Shown: positions 34,555 to 44,377, counted from the stretch's first letter. The stretch: 64,000 nt of DNA from Rhizobium leguminosarum (GCF_002953715.1 NZ_CP025012.1:3162001-3226000); one strand, 5' to 3'. Notes: a model not told the origin generated them from the letters alone. Numbers and translations are program-made.

Positions 34555-35820
34555 TCAGCCGTCGGCGTGAACAATACCCGCCTCACGCTCCAGATAGCGC
34601 TGGTCGATCTCAGGCAGCGGCTCGTCGTCGATTGCCGCTTCGAAGGCCTGGAGGCGTTTGTGGATGGAGAGTAGTTCGATGATCGTCGTCCAGGAACTCA
34701 CGAGGTATTGGAACGAATTGCTGACCTGGCCAAAAGCGGTAGCAATCTGCTGCCATATCCCAAGCGTGATCTTATGCGCGACGAACGTCGGCACCAAAAC
34801 GAAATAAAGAAATATCGCATCAAGCTGCCCGTATGAATAACGTGCAACATTGAAATAAAGATAATGAAAATACATACGGAAATAGTTTCGCCTGACATTC
34901 GAGAACAGCTCGGCGACGGTTACCGGTTGGGCTCTATCTTCATGATCTTCGCCGTAGACGAGTTCTTTGCGATAAGCCGCCTCAACACGTTGGTTGCGAA
35001 AATTCAATCCTGGCAGTTTTACGCCGACGACAGCCAGGAGGACGGTGCCTAATACCGACCAACCAAGCGCGAGCCAGACGAGGGAATTCGGAACCGCTCC
35101 AAGGATTGGAAGATCGGTTACATGGGCCGATAGCGCTGACAGGATTGGCAGGAAGACGATAAGCGTCATGACCGAGCCGATGAGGCTGACGCCGAGGCCT
35201 TCGATGATGTTTGCAAACCGCATCGTGTCTTCCTGGACACGCTGCGACGCTCCTTCGATATGACGAAGTTTCTGCCACTTCGACATGTAGAAATCGTTCA
35301 TCGCCACGCGCCATCTCAACACATAGTGGTTGATGAGAAATGCAGACGCCACGGACACAATCACGCCCACCGTACCGATCTCCAAGAACTTCAAGATCAA
35401 ATAATAGAAGTTCTCATTGGTGATGCCCGGTTTTCCGGCAAGTGCATTTTGAAGAAGATCAAAGAAAGGTCCTCGCCAAACATTAATTGCCACATCCATT
35501 TGAACGCCGAAATACGTAATGAAAATAATCAGCGCCGATCCCCAGACCGACCATATTTTCCAAGGATGCGCGTGGGCGAGGACGTGCCATACACCGCAGA
35601 ACAAAGCGGAGCAAAGTATGAAAAATAGATAAAATAGCAAATTGGTAGGTGCGACAAAGAACGCGGCTCCGACTGGCTGTGCATCCTCCGACAGTGGAGG
35701 AAAGCCAAGATTGGTCAAAAGGCCAATGCCTGCGAAATACCAAAAGAAAACGCAGGCGAGCGTCCATGCGACCGCGGAGGTGAAAAACAGCTTCGGTCGG
35801 GGAAAAAACGAATGAAACAC
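34555..35820 (-). CDS. bacA: BacA/SbmA-type peptide transporter
   Basis: The 421-residue inner-membrane protein matches SbmA/BacA over its whole length. It starts FHSFFPRPKLFFTSAVAWTL, has several membrane spans and carries conserved YFRMYFHYLYFNVARYSYGQ and QVSNSFQYLVSSWTTIIELL. BacA imports proline-rich and nodule cysteine-rich peptides and is needed for bacteroid survival in many legumes; it also affects very-long-chain fatty acid modification of lipid A. The start codon is GTG with AGGA some 14 bases upstream. The gene is visibly richer in A+T than its neighbours. It is monocistronic here. Confidence 0.93.
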   Translation of the reverse strand: MFHSFFPRPKLFFTSAVAWTLACVFFWYFAGIGLLTNLGFPPLSEDAQPVGAAFFVAPTNLLFYLFFILCSALFCGVWHVLAHAHPWKIWSVWGSALIIFITYFGVQMDVAINVWRGPFFDLLQNALAGKPGITNENFYYLILKFLEIGTVGVIVSVASAFLINHYVLRWRVAMNDFYMSKWQKLRHIEGASQRVQEDTMRFANIIEGLGVSLIGSVMTLIVFLPILSALSAHVTDLPILGAVPNSLVWLALGWSVLGTVLLAVVGVKLPGLNFRNQRVEAAYRKELVYGEDHEDRAQPVTVAELFSNVRRNYFRMYFHYLYFNVARYSYGQLDAIFLYFVLVPTFVAHKITLGIWQQIATAFGQVSNSFQYLVSSWTTIIELLSIHKRLQAFEAAIDDEPLPEIDQRYLEREAGIVHADG

Positions 35821-35944
35821 GGGGGGCTTTGCTTTCCTGAACTGTGAGTCTCGGGAGTGTCGTCAACACTGATTGTGCCGGAAACTAAGGCAGTTCCAAG
35901 GAAGCAGCAATGGGTTCAGCCGATTGTTACGGAGATGTAACCGG

Positions 35945-37129
35945 TTAAGAGATTTTCTTGATCACCGGCATCACCAGCGCTGCGCAGGCGACGAGTGCTA
36001 TGGCGGCGATCACTGTCGGCACGGTGAAATTGCCACTGCGCTCGGCGATCCAGCCGGCGACAACGGGCCCGACGATCTGGCCGACGCCGAAGGCGGCTGT
36101 CATCATCGCCAGGATCCGCCGCGGACTGTCAGGCGAAAGCTTGCGGCCGATCTGCAGCCCGTAAGCGGTGATCGCCAGGAACGTCGCCCCGAACAGCGCC
36201 CCGCCGATCAGCGGTGCGACGGAAGGCGGCAGCGCCACGGTCGCAAGCACGCCGGCGGCCTCGACCAGAAGGGCTGCGACGTAGACGCCGCCAAGCCCGA
36301 GCGGCTTGACCAGCGGTTTCCAGGCAAACAGCGCCACCGCAGCCGTCAGGCCGGCGATGAACCAGCAGAGGAATTCGACGAAGGGTCCCGTTGCAGAAAG
36401 ACGTGCGATGGTGACGAGGAAGGTCGCGGTGATGACGTAGCCGAAGCCGAATAGACCGTAGGACAGCGTCAGCAGCACCATCGGCCGGTTCCAGATGAGC
36501 GGCGGCTCCCTGCCCGCCTGCGCTGATTGCGCCGGCGTCGACGGCAATAGCAGGAAGACGACGACGAGGCTTGCCGCGCAATAAAGCGCTCCGCCGATCC
36601 AGTCGGCCCGCCAGCCGCCCGGCCCGTCGTGAAAGCCGAGGCCGATCAGAAACACCATGACCGAGGACAGCGCGATGCCCGCTCCCGGCCCGCCGAAATG
36701 CGCCGCCTGCACATGATCGTTACCGGCGGCAGCCCCGTGGCTGAGAACGATCGACGAGGTGAAGACCATCGCAAAGGCGCTGGCGACACCGGCCAAGAAA
36801 CGAATAATGGCAAAGACGGCGACGGAATCGGTGGCGGCCATGGCGGCAAGCAGGATCGCGGTTGCCAGCAGCGACAACAGCGCCACCAGCCGCTCCCGCC
36901 CCGCCGCCCAGCCATAGGCGGCTAGCACTGCGCCGACGAGATAACCGACGAAGTTCGCCGACGCGATGAAGCCTGCATCCGCCGCCGAAAGCGGCACACC
37001 GCTGATCATACCGGGCAGGATCGGCGTGTAGGAGAAGCGCCCGAAGCCCATGGCAGCAGCCATGGCAACGGCGCCGGCAGCGGCGGTGGAGACGAGGTTC
37101 GGTGGGGAGTTTCGGGTGCGGGCGAGCAT
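35945..37129 (-). CDS. MFS transporter, YbfB/YjiJ family
   Basis: The 394-residue protein has about twelve hydrophobic segments and the opening GFGRFSYTPILPGMISG typical of the YbfB/YjiJ branch of the major facilitator superfamily. The substrate is unknown. It is divergent from a PadR-type gene. The 167-base spacer carries repeated operator-like motifs, so expression is probably repressed by PadR until a ligand appears, an arrangement common for drug or phenolic-compound exporters. Confidence 0.85.
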   Translation of the reverse strand: MLARTRNSPPNLVSTAAAGAVAMAAAMGFGRFSYTPILPGMISGVPLSAADAGFIASANFVGYLVGAVLAAYGWAAGRERLVALLSLLATAILLAAMAATDSVAVFAIIRFLAGVASAFAMVFTSSIVLSHGAAAGNDHVQAAHFGGPGAGIALSSVMVFLIGLGFHDGPGGWRADWIGGALYCAASLVVVFLLLPSTPAQSAQAGREPPLIWNRPMVLLTLSYGLFGFGYVITATFLVTIARLSATGPFVEFLCWFIAGLTAAVALFAWKPLVKPLGLGGVYVAALLVEAAGVLATVALPPSVAPLIGGALFGATFLAITAYGLQIGRKLSPDSPRRILAMMTAAFGVGQIVGPVVAGWIAERSGNFTVPTVIAAIALVACAALVMPVIKKIS

Positions 37130-37238
37130 GTTCGTGTTTATCGCGCTGCAGCACCGGCATCACAATCAAGTAATTCTGATCGATCGATCAATTTCCCGAA
37201 ACGTCGGAAATTTTCACCCCCTCTTGAAAACAATTATC

Positions 37239-37284
37239 TTACGATATATGTTTTACGACATAGTCAACGATACATCTAACGATG
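37239..37284. promoter_or_regulatory. Cluster of four operator-like repeats before the padR-type gene
   Basis: TTACGATATAT (37239), TTACGACATAG (37253), CAACGATACAT (37265) and TAACGAT (37278) recur every 12-14 bases. Within them TATGT-N6-ACATA (37247-37262) is a perfect palindrome that resembles the ATGT/ACAT half-sites of PadR operators. Probable binding region for autoregulation. Confidence 0.5.
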
Positions 37285-37296
37285 AAAGGAAGACCC

Positions 37297-37872
37297 ATGA
37301 GAGGTTTTAAAGGCGGCATGTTCGGCGGAGATTTCCGTATGGGCCGCAAATTCGCGGCGGGCGACCTGCAGCTCGTCATCTTGGCCCTGCTCGCTGAGCA
37401 ACCGCGCCACGGCTATGAATTGATAAAGTTGCTGGAGGAGCGGTCCGGCGGCTTCTACGTGCCGAGCCCCGGCGTCATCTATCCCGCCCTCACCTATCTC
37501 GAGGAAACCGGCCTTGCCGAGGTCGAGGTGGAGGGCGCCAAGAAGCTCTACCGCATCACCGAGGCAGGCCGCGGGCGCATCGAGGAAAACCGCGCCATGA
37601 TCCTGCATACGTTCGCCAAGCTGGAACGCATCGGCGAGAAGATGGCCCATGTGAAGCGTGTCTTCGAAGCCGACCGTCACAGCGCCGACGAAGGCGATGA
37701 CGGCGATTTCATGCAGGACGGTGGTGATATCCGCGCCGCCCGCATGCTGCTGCGCTCGGCCATGCGGATGCGCTATCCCTGGTCGAAACCCGAAGCCGCC
37801 CGCATCGCCGGCATCCTCGAACGCGCGGCCACCGAAATCCTGCAAGGCGGCAGGCCGGGAACGCGGGGTTAA
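37297..37872 (+). CDS. PadR-family transcriptional regulator
   Basis: The 191-residue protein has the PadR winged helix: AAGDLQLVILALLAEQPRHG, then ELIKLLEERSGGFYVPSPGV, IYPALTYLEETGLAEVEVEG and KKLYRITEAGRGRIEENRA. A helical C-terminal dimerisation part follows. The second ATG is preferred, as AAAGGA lies six bases before it; the first ATG, five codons upstream, has no ribosome site. It probably controls itself and the divergent MFS exporter gene. Confidence 0.88.
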   Translation: MRGFKGGMFGGDFRMGRKFAAGDLQLVILALLAEQPRHGYELIKLLEERSGGFYVPSPGVIYPALTYLEETGLAEVEVEGAKKLYRITEAGRGRIEENRAMILHTFAKLERIGEKMAHVKRVFEADRHSADEGDDGDFMQDGGDIRAARMLLRSAMRMRYPWSKPEAARIAGILERAATEILQGGRPGTRG

Positions 37873-37922
37873 AGAGCAAGGCTGGCCACCAAAGCTCGGT
37901 GAGTTGACGAGTGCGCTAACCT

Positions 37923-37965
37923 CTCCTCCCTCATTCCTGTGACAGGCACAGGAATGAGGGAGGAG
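37923..37965. terminator. Perfect 19-bp hairpin between padR-type gene and map
   Basis: CTCCTCCCTCATTCCTGTG pairs without mismatch with 37947-37965 around the 5-base loop ACAGG. It lies between convergent genes and is probably a bidirectional terminator, although no T-run follows. Confidence 0.65.
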
Positions 37966-38032
37966 AAGTGGGCGCACCCTACAAAGCGTCGTGGAGATGC
38001 AAACCTTGAAGGGCGAGGCGCTCCCTAACGCC

Positions 38033-38791
38033 CTACGCCCGCTCATCCGGCAAGGTCAGAATCACCGGCCCGTTGCGCGTCGCCACCACCGTGTGTTCGT
38101 ATTGCACGGTCGGCGCCTTCGGATCGGCATAGAGCGTCCAGGCATCGTCGCCGCCTTCGGCCCATGTCGCGCCGAGTGAGAGAAACGGCTCGACGGTGAA
38201 GACGAGACCTTCCGTCATCATCCGCTTTTCCGAAGGGTCCGGCCAGGTCGAGAGCTCGGCCGGCTCCTCATGCAGGGAGCGGCCGACGCCGTGGCTCGCC
38301 AGATTGGCGACCAGCGTATAGCGGTTCTTCTGCGCAAAGGCGCCGACGGCTGTGCCGATCTTTGCCAGCGGCTCGCCCGATTTGACCTGGTTGAGCCCGA
38401 TCCAAAGCGCCCGCTTGCCGTCGCGGCAGAGCCGCTCGATCTTCGGCTTGACCGGCGGCATGGTGAAGGAGGCGCCGGTATCGGCGAAGAAGCCATCCTT
38501 TTCCGCCGAGACGTCGATATTGATGAGATCGCCCGCGCGGATGACGCGCGGGCCGGGAATACCGTGGGCGATTTCCTCATTGATGCTGATGCAGGTGGCG
38601 CCGGGAAACTGGTAGCAGAACTCCGGCGCCGAACGCGCGCCCGAATCCTCGAGCACTTTGCGGCCGATCTGGTCGAGTTCCAGCGTCGTCATGCCGGGTT
38701 CCATTGCCGCCGCCATCACCTGTATGGCGTTGGCGCAGATGCGACCGATCTCCTTGAGCTTTACCAGTTCGTCGTCGTTTGCGATAACCAT
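38033..38791 (-). CDS. map: Methionine aminopeptidase type I
   Basis: The 252-residue enzyme removes the initiator methionine from new proteins. The five metal ligands of the pita-bread fold are present: Asp93 and Asp104 (NIDVSAEKDGFFADTG), His167 (ASHGVG), Glu201 (FTVEPF) and Glu232 (QYEHT). His76 in EEIAHGIPG is the conserved substrate-contacting histidine. The length is typical and there is no SH3-like zinc extension. It is flanked by unrelated genes. Confidence 0.93.
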   Translation of the reverse strand: MVIANDDELVKLKEIGRICANAIQVMAAAMEPGMTTLELDQIGRKVLEDSGARSAPEFCYQFPGATCISINEEIAHGIPGPRVIRAGDLINIDVSAEKDGFFADTGASFTMPPVKPKIERLCRDGKRALWIGLNQVKSGEPLAKIGTAVGAFAQKNRYTLVANLASHGVGRSLHEEPAELSTWPDPSEKRMMTEGLVFTVEPFLSLGATWAEGGDDAWTLYADPKAPTVQYEHTVVATRNGPVILTLPDERA

Positions 38792-38832
38792 TCGTCTGTT
38801 CCGGCCTTGCGCAGGACGGCCGCGGCCGCCTC

Positions 38833-38936
38833 AGAGCGCCGCGCGTTCGACAGGACGCGCGAAGGACGCTCATCACGTTGAAGTGGCGCACAATCCTTTT
38901 TCGAAAATCGATTCCGATGTTCGACGTTATGCGCTC
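38833..38936. repeat. Intergenic mosaic repeat, copy of 32486-32590
   Basis: The roughly 100-base unit begins AGAGCGCCGCGCGTTCGACA and ends with GTTATGCGC, and can be aligned throughout with the copy near 32.5 kb. It fills the gap between map and the oxidoreductase gene. Confidence 0.7.
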
Positions 38937-38937
38937 G

Positions 38938-40002
38938 TCAGGCCGTGGCTTTCGCCTCTTCGCCCCTTTCAGTCAATGCCTTTCTGACGATCGGCGCGAC
39001 TTTCGTGCCGTAAAGCTCGATGCCGCGCATGATCTCGGCATGCGGCATCAGGCCGATCGCCATCTGCAGCAGGAAGCGGTCGTTCTTGAAGAGTGCATGA
39101 TGGGCGATGATCTTTTCGGCGACCGCCTCAGGATCACCGACGAAGAGCGCGCCGTTCGGCCCACGCGACATGTCGAAATGCGCCCGGTTCGTCGGTCCCC
39201 AGCCGCGCTCACGGCCGATGCGGTTCATCACCTCGGCTTGAGGCCCGTAGAACTGGTTGGCCGCCGCCTCCGTTGTATCGGCGATGAAGCCATGGACGTT
39301 GATGCTGGTCTTCAGCTTCGCCTGATCCTGCCCTGCCCGGCGCGCCGCCTCGCGGTAGAGATCGAAGAGCGGCGCAAAACGACGCGGCTCACCGCCGATG
39401 ATCGCCAGCGCGACCGGCAGGCCCAGCGCGCCAGCGCGCGCCACCGACTGCGGCGTGCCGCCAACGGCAACCCAGAGCGGCAGCGGATCCTGCAGCGGCC
39501 TGGGATAGACGCCGCGCCCGTTGATCGGCGCGCGAAGCTCACCCTTCCATTCCACAACCTCGCCGTCGCGCAGCGCCAGCAGCAGATCGAGCTTCTCCTC
39601 GAAAAGCTGGTCGTAGTCTTCGAGATTATAGCCGAACAGCGGGAAGGACTCGATGAAGGAGCCGCGGCCCGCCATGATCTCGGCCCGGCCGTTGGAGATC
39701 AGGTCGAGCGTCGAAAACTGCTGGAAGACGCGCACCGGATCGTCGGACGAGAGCACGGTGACCGCACTGGTCAGCCGGATATTCCTCGTCTTGACGGCGG
39801 CCGCGGCCAAGACGACCGCCGGAGCAGACGCTGCATAGTCCGGCCGGTGATGCTCGCCGAGCCCGAAGACGTCGAGCCCCACCTGATCGGCAAGCTCGAT
39901 TTCCTCGATAAGATGCTTCAGCCGCTCCGCCCCTTCCGCGCCCTTGCTGCGGGAGGGGTTGGGATTGACGTCGGCGAATGTGTAAAGCCCCAGTTCCATC
40001 AT
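38938..40002 (-). CDS. Luciferase-like (LLM class) flavin-dependent oxidoreductase
   Basis: The 354-residue protein has the TIM-barrel pattern of bacterial-luciferase-like monooxygenases: [20 protein letters not shown], then [34 protein letters not shown] and [20 protein letters not shown]. Such enzymes use reduced FMN or F420; the substrate is unknown. I use the ATG with AGGATGCCG upstream, giving [11 protein letters not shown]; an in-frame extension of 33 codons has no family similarity. Confidence 0.85.
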   Translation of the reverse strand: MMELGLYTFADVNPNPSRSKGAEGAERLKHLIEEIELADQVGLDVFGLGEHHRPDYAASAPAVVLAAAAVKTRNIRLTSAVTVLSSDDPVRVFQQFSTLDLISNGRAEIMAGRGSFIESFPLFGYNLEDYDQLFEEKLDLLLALRDGEVVEWKGELRAPINGRGVYPRPLQDPLPLWVAVGGTPQSVARAGALGLPVALAIIGGEPRRFAPLFDLYREAARRAGQDQAKLKTSINVHGFIADTTEAAANQFYGPQAEVMNRIGRERGWGPTNRAHFDMSRGPNGALFVGDPEAVAEKIIAHHALFKNDRFLLQMAIGLMPHAEIMRGIELYGTKVAPIVRKALTERGEEAKATA

Positions 40003-40254
40003 CGGCATCCTGTTGAATTCTCGGCTGAGATAAGGATGCCGGGGATAGAGCGCAAATACAAATTCTGGAACGGACTGTTCGAGAATTTCGATGGGCGACA
40101 TGATGTCTTTGGGAATCTGGAAGATCGATCGGCGACCAATTCGAATCTGAATTCAACGACTTCGAAGCGCCGGCGGAATCATCTTTCGAACCGCCTTAGA
40201 CGATGCTTCAACTGCCAGGACGACGCGGTCTCGCCGCGCCGCCTCGCCCCCCGC

Positions 40255-40722
40255 TCACATCTTCGCCAGCAGCTCCGCCAGTTGGTCCGCAGCCTTGCCC
40301 CATCCTTCGTGGAAACCCATCTTCTCGTGTGCTTCCTTGTCCTCGGCGCGCCAGTGCAGCGCCTTGGCCGTATATTTCGTGCGACCGTTGCCGAGATCTT
40401 CGAGCAGGATGACGCCTGTGAAGAAAGGTTTCTCGGAAGGCACCCAGGCGCTGGTATAGGCATCGGTGAAGACGATCTTCTCGTTCTCGATGATCTCGAG
40501 ATAGACGCCGCGGTTTGGGTACTGATTGCCCTCGGGGTCATGCATGACGATGACGCTGGAACCGCCGGAGCGGACGTCGAGCGTCGCTTCCGTCACACCC
40601 CAGGGACGCGGCACGAACCATTGCTTCATCAGATCAGGATCGGTCCATGCTTTGTAGATCTTCTCGCGCGGCGCATCGAATTCGCGAACGAGGACGAGTT
40701 CATGTTGCGTGCTGGCGGTCAT
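40255..40722 (-). CDS. SRPBCC (AHSA1-like) domain protein
   Basis: The 155-residue protein is a single START-like/AHSA1 domain: LVLVREFDAPREKIYKAWTD, then LMKQWFVPRPW, and the last helix HEKMGFHEGWGKAADQLAEL. Proteins of this family bind hydrophobic ligands and are very often encoded beside ECF sigma factors with DGPF partners, as here. It is 100 bases downstream of the sigma-factor gene, likely the last member of that operon. The ligand is unknown. Confidence 0.82.
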   Translation of the reverse strand: MTASTQHELVLVREFDAPREKIYKAWTDPDLMKQWFVPRPWGVTEATLDVRSGGSSVIVMHDPEGNQYPNRGVYLEIIENEKIVFTDAYTSAWVPSEKPFFTGVILLEDLGNGRTKYTAKALHWRAEDKEAHEKMGFHEGWGKAADQLAELLAKM

Positions 40723-40822
40723 GTCGACATCTCTCCATTTGAATGAAACCTGTTTCCTGTCAGGTTGTTACAAGGACGTGTCGAAGTTCGCCGTTCCGAC
40801 AGCCCGCCGGCTTCTTCGCATT

Positions 40823-42082
40823 TTATTTTGCGATCGGCTGCGTGGCATCTTCCTGCATCTTGTCGATCTGCCGGCGGATATGGGCTGCCTCTGCCGCCGA
40901 ATGGGCCAGTGCAATGGCGCGGTCGAAGGCTTCGCGCGCTTGGCTGGTCAAGCCAAGCTGCTTCAGCAATCCGCCCCGCAGGCCGTGATAGTAGAAATAG
41001 CCGCCGAGTTTTTCGCCAAGCGGATCGATGAGGTCGAGCGCATCCTGCGCACCCTGGAGCTTGGAGACGACGACGGCCCGGTTGAGCGTTACGACAGGCG
41101 ACGGCTGGAGACGCTCCAGCGCGCGATAGAGCAGATCGATCTCCACCCAGTCTGTATCTTCAGCGCGTTTTGCGCGGGAGTGAACAGCGGCGATGGCTGC
41201 CTGAATCTGATAAGGAGCGGGCTGACGATGGCGTAGCGCCTTGTCGAGTAGCGCTAAGGCCTCGTTGACGAAGGGCCGGTTCCAGAGCGACCGGTCCTGA
41301 TCTTCGAGCAGCACGATCTCGTCTCCGGCGTTGAAGCGCGCCGGCCGGCGCGAGATCTGCAGGAGCATGAGCGCAAGCAGCCCCATCAGCTCCGGTTCGG
41401 ATGGGAAGATATGCAGCATCAATCGCGCCAGCCGGATCGCTTCGTCGCTGAAGGCAGCCGCCTCATGCCTGGGATCGGCCTGGCTGTAGCCCTCGTTGAA
41501 GATCAGGTAGATCATCGTGCTGACGATCGAGAGCCGTTCGGCCCTCTCCTGCGGGCTCGGCGTTTCGAAAGGCACGCCGGCCTTGGCGACGCGCGCCTTG
41601 GCCCGGGTAATGCGCTGTTCCATGGCGCTCTCGGAAACCAGGAAGGCGCGCGCGATCTGCGGCACCGAAAGGCCGGAGACGATGCGCAGCGCCAGCGCGA
41701 TCTGCTGGGTCGCGGGTAGATCGGGATGGCAGCAGATGAACAGCAGCCGCAGAATATCGTCGCGATAGTTGGAATCGTCCAGCCGCTCGACGATATCGCT
41801 TTCGGCATCCTCGGTATCGGAAATGACGTCCTCATCCGGCAGAGCCTGGATCTTCGCCCGTTTGCGCACCGAATCGATGCCGCTGTTGCGACCGACGAAG
41901 ATAAGCCAGGCTGTGGGATCGCGCGGTGGCCCTTTCTCCGGCCATGTCCGGATCGCCCTCAGACACGCCTCCTGAAACGCCTCTTCCGCGGTATCGAGAT
42001 TGCGGAAATAGCGCAGCAGGGCGCCGAGCGCCTTCGGGCGGGCCGATGCAAGCGCGAGGTCGATCCAGGCAATGTCTGTCAT
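40823..42082 (-). CDS. ECF sigma factor with C-terminal TPR-like extension (ECF42 type)
   Basis: The 419-residue protein begins with sigma-70 region 2 (LRYFRNLDTAEEAFQEACLR) and region 4 (IALALRIVSGLSVPQIARAF, then LVSESAMEQRITRAKARV). It continues for about 220 residues into a helical part (FNEGYSQADPRHEAAAFSDE, AALLDKAL-type repeats). This build, together with an overlapping DGPF-domain gene, defines the ECF42 group, in which the extension is needed for activity and no anti-sigma factor is present. The start overlaps the upstream partner in an ATGA. Confidence 0.87.
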   Translation of the reverse strand: MTDIAWIDLALASARPKALGALLRYFRNLDTAEEAFQEACLRAIRTWPEKGPPRDPTAWLIFVGRNSGIDSVRKRAKIQALPDEDVISDTEDAESDIVERLDDSNYRDDILRLLFICCHPDLPATQQIALALRIVSGLSVPQIARAFLVSESAMEQRITRAKARVAKAGVPFETPSPQERAERLSIVSTMIYLIFNEGYSQADPRHEAAAFSDEAIRLARLMLHIFPSEPELMGLLALMLLQISRRPARFNAGDEIVLLEDQDRSLWNRPFVNEALALLDKALRHRQPAPYQIQAAIAAVHSRAKRAEDTDWVEIDLLYRALERLQPSPVVTLNRAVVVSKLQGAQDALDLIDPLGEKLGGYFYYHGLRGGLLKQLGLTSQAREAFDRAIALAHSAAEAAHIRRQIDKMQEDATQPIAK

Positions 42083-42453
42083 GATGAAGCATCTCCGGGC
42101 CTGAAGACGTAGAAAGGCCGAATTTCGTAAGAGGTGGAACCTGGATTGACGGATGAAAGCTGCTTCGAGAAGCCGATCGCCTCGTCGAGCGTTTCAAAGT
42201 CGACGACGTAGAAGCCGAGAAGCGCCTCTTTCGTTTCCGCAAAAGGCCCATCGATGACCAAGGGCTCGTCCTTGCCCTTGCGCACCGTGGTCGCAGCCGT
42301 CGTCGGCATCAGTCGTCCGACGGGGCCGAGTTTGCCGGATGCGGCAAGCGGCTCCTGCACGGCGTAGAGTTTCTCCATGACGGCAGCTTCTTCCTCCTTG
42401 GTCCAGGCGAAGACGGTTTCCTCATGGGCGTAACAAAGGATTGCATAAAGCAT
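42079..42453 (-). CDS. YciI-like DGPF-domain protein
   Basis: The 124-residue protein has the conserved signature LVIDGPFAETKEALLGFYVV within a YciI/DGPF ferredoxin-like fold. Such proteins are the standard neighbours of ECF42 sigma factors, though their biochemical role is not established. It overlaps the sigma gene by four bases and is the first gene of the unit. Confidence 0.85.
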   Translation of the reverse strand: MLYAILCYAHEETVFAWTKEEEAAVMEKLYAVQEPLAASGKLGPVGRLMPTTAATTVRKGKDEPLVIDGPFAETKEALLGFYVVDFETLDEAIGFSKQLSSVNPGSTSYEIRPFYVFRPGDASS

Positions 42454-42625
42454 CGCTCACTCCTCTTTTTGAATGACGAAGGAGTAACCGCTTACCCGAC
42501 AGGCCGCATCAAAAAATTATTGACGGGAATTCGTGATCTTTCGAAGCAACGGCGACACCGTGGCTGCAGAAATTGCCGGGCATCTCCCGGGACAAGCGGA
42601 GCTATGGTACGGCGCTGATCACCCC

Positions 42626-44119
42626 TCAGCCTTCGCTCAAGGTCCGCCTGACCGCATTCTTCCAACCCTTGAGTTTTGCCGCCCGCACCTTCTCGTCCAT
42701 GTCTGGTTCGAACCGCCGATCCCGTTTCCAGGTCGCCGAAAAACCGTCCCGGTCCGGCCACACCCCTGCCCGACTGCCGGCGAGCCAGGCAGCCCCCAGC
42801 GCCGTCGTCTCCAGGATCACCGGGCGATCGACCGGGGCGTCAAGCAGATCGGCAAGACGCTGCATCGTCCAGTCGGAGGCGACCATGCCGCCGTCGACGC
42901 GCAGGACGGTGTCGTCGGCGCCGTTCTTCCAGTCTTTCTGCATGGCATCGAGCAGGTCGCGGGTCTGATAGCAGACGGCCTCCAGCGCCGCCCGGGAGAG
43001 TTCGGCGGGGCCGCTGTTGCGCGTCAACCCGAAGATCGCGCCGCGCGCCTTGGCATCCCAGTGCGGCGCGCCGAGGCCGGTGAAGGCTGGCACGAGATAA
43101 ACCTCCTGGGTCGGATCGGCCCTTTCGGCAAGCGCATTGGTCTCCGCCGCGCTGCCGATGATGCCGAGCCCGTCCCGCAGCCACTGCACGGCCGCACCCG
43201 CGATGAAGATCGAACCCTCCAGCGCATAGGTCGTCTCGCCGTTCAGGCGATAGGCGATGGTAGTCAGTAGCCGATTTTTGGAGCGCACCATGTCGGCGCC
43301 GGTGTTGAGCAGTGCGAAACAGCCAGTGCCGTAGGTCGATTTCATCATGCCCGGCGCAAAACACGCCTGGCCAATGGTCGCCGCCTGCTGGTCGCCGGCA
43401 ACGCCGAGGATGGGGATGGCAGCACCGAAGATATCAAGATCGACCGTGCCGAAATCCGCGGCGCAATCCTTGACCTCCGGGAGCATTGCGGTAGGGACCC
43501 TCAGAATATCGAGCAGATCCTCGTCCCACGCGTTTTCGGCGATGTTGTACATCAGCGTGCGCGAGGCATTGGTGGCATCGGTGACGAAGCTCTTCCCTCC
43601 CGTCAGCCGCCAGATCAGGAAGGTGTCGATCGTGCCGAAGCAGAGATCGCCCCTGGCAGCACGCGCCCGGGCGCCCTTCACGTTTGCAAGCATCCAGGAA
43701 AGTTTGGTGCCGGAAAAATAGGGATCGAGGATCAGGCCGGTCTTCTTCGTGAACAGCCGCTCGAGATCCTGCCTTTTCAGATTGTCGCAATAGCTTGCCG
43801 TGCGCCGGTCCTGCCAGACGATGGCATTCTGGATCGGGCGGCCCGTCTCGCGCTCCCAGACGACAACGGTCTCGCGCTGATTGGTGATGCCGAGTGCAGC
43901 AAGATCCCTAGCCTCGATCCCGGCATCGCGCAGCGCCATGTGGACGGTGGAGACGACCGAATCCCAGATCTCCTCGGGATCGTGCTCGACCCAGCCGGAG
44001 CGCGGATAGATCTGGGTGAATTCCTTCTGACCCTTGCCGGCGACATGCATGTCGCCATCGAAGACGATTGCCCGTGTCGACGTCGTTCCCTGATCGATCG
44101 CCAGAACATATCCACTCAT
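42626..44119 (-). CDS. glpK: Glycerol kinase
   Basis: The 497-residue enzyme phosphorylates glycerol to sn-glycerol-3-phosphate. FGGY-family features are complete: [74 protein letters not shown] and [12 protein letters not shown]. The ATG follows GGGAGGG; an in-frame extension of 40 codons is not family sequence and is partly mosaic repeat. No glpF or glpD is adjacent. Confidence 0.95.
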   Translation of the reverse strand: MSGYVLAIDQGTTSTRAIVFDGDMHVAGKGQKEFTQIYPRSGWVEHDPEEIWDSVVSTVHMALRDAGIEARDLAALGITNQRETVVVWERETGRPIQNAIVWQDRRTASYCDNLKRQDLERLFTKKTGLILDPYFSGTKLSWMLANVKGARARAARGDLCFGTIDTFLIWRLTGGKSFVTDATNASRTLMYNIAENAWDEDLLDILRVPTAMLPEVKDCAADFGTVDLDIFGAAIPILGVAGDQQAATIGQACFAPGMMKSTYGTGCFALLNTGADMVRSKNRLLTTIAYRLNGETTYALEGSIFIAGAAVQWLRDGLGIIGSAAETNALAERADPTQEVYLVPAFTGLGAPHWDAKARGAIFGLTRNSGPAELSRAALEAVCYQTRDLLDAMQKDWKNGADDTVLRVDGGMVASDWTMQRLADLLDAPVDRPVILETTALGAAWLAGSRAGVWPDRDGFSATWKRDRRFEPDMDEKVRAAKLKGWKNAVRRTLSEG

Positions 44120-44134
44120 GAAAACCCTCCCGCT

Positions 44135-44235
44135 AGAGCAATTCCAGCAAAAGTGCGCAGCGGTTTTGCGTCCGGAATTGCGTGAACAAAGACATAGAGC
44201 ATTTCCGTGATTCGGAGAAAAACGGAAATGCTCTT
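44135..44235. repeat. Intergenic mosaic repeat upstream of glpK
   Basis: It begins AGAGCAATTCCAGCAAAAGT like the unit at 32361, followed by a second palindrome AGAGCATTTCCG / CGGAAATGCTCT. It lies only 15 bases upstream of the glpK start codon, so it would be part of the glpK leader. Confidence 0.7.
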
Positions 44236-44377
44236 GCATGTCGATTATCGTGACAAATCAATAGGACACGGATGCGGGTGAGAAAAGCGAATAAAGCGGA
44301 ATTGCCAGCCCGACGGCTTTGGGCATAACCTCGCAGCTAACGCTGCAACGCAGCATCGCCATTTCAGGGAGAACAGC

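Noticed and set aside
34290..34586. 98-codon frame on the minus strand
   Set aside because: It consists of dispersed-repeat sequence and the end of bacA; no ribosome site or protein-like composition.
38878..40746. Open frame of 622 codons on the plus strand
   Set aside because: It runs antisense through two known genes and begins in a mosaic repeat.
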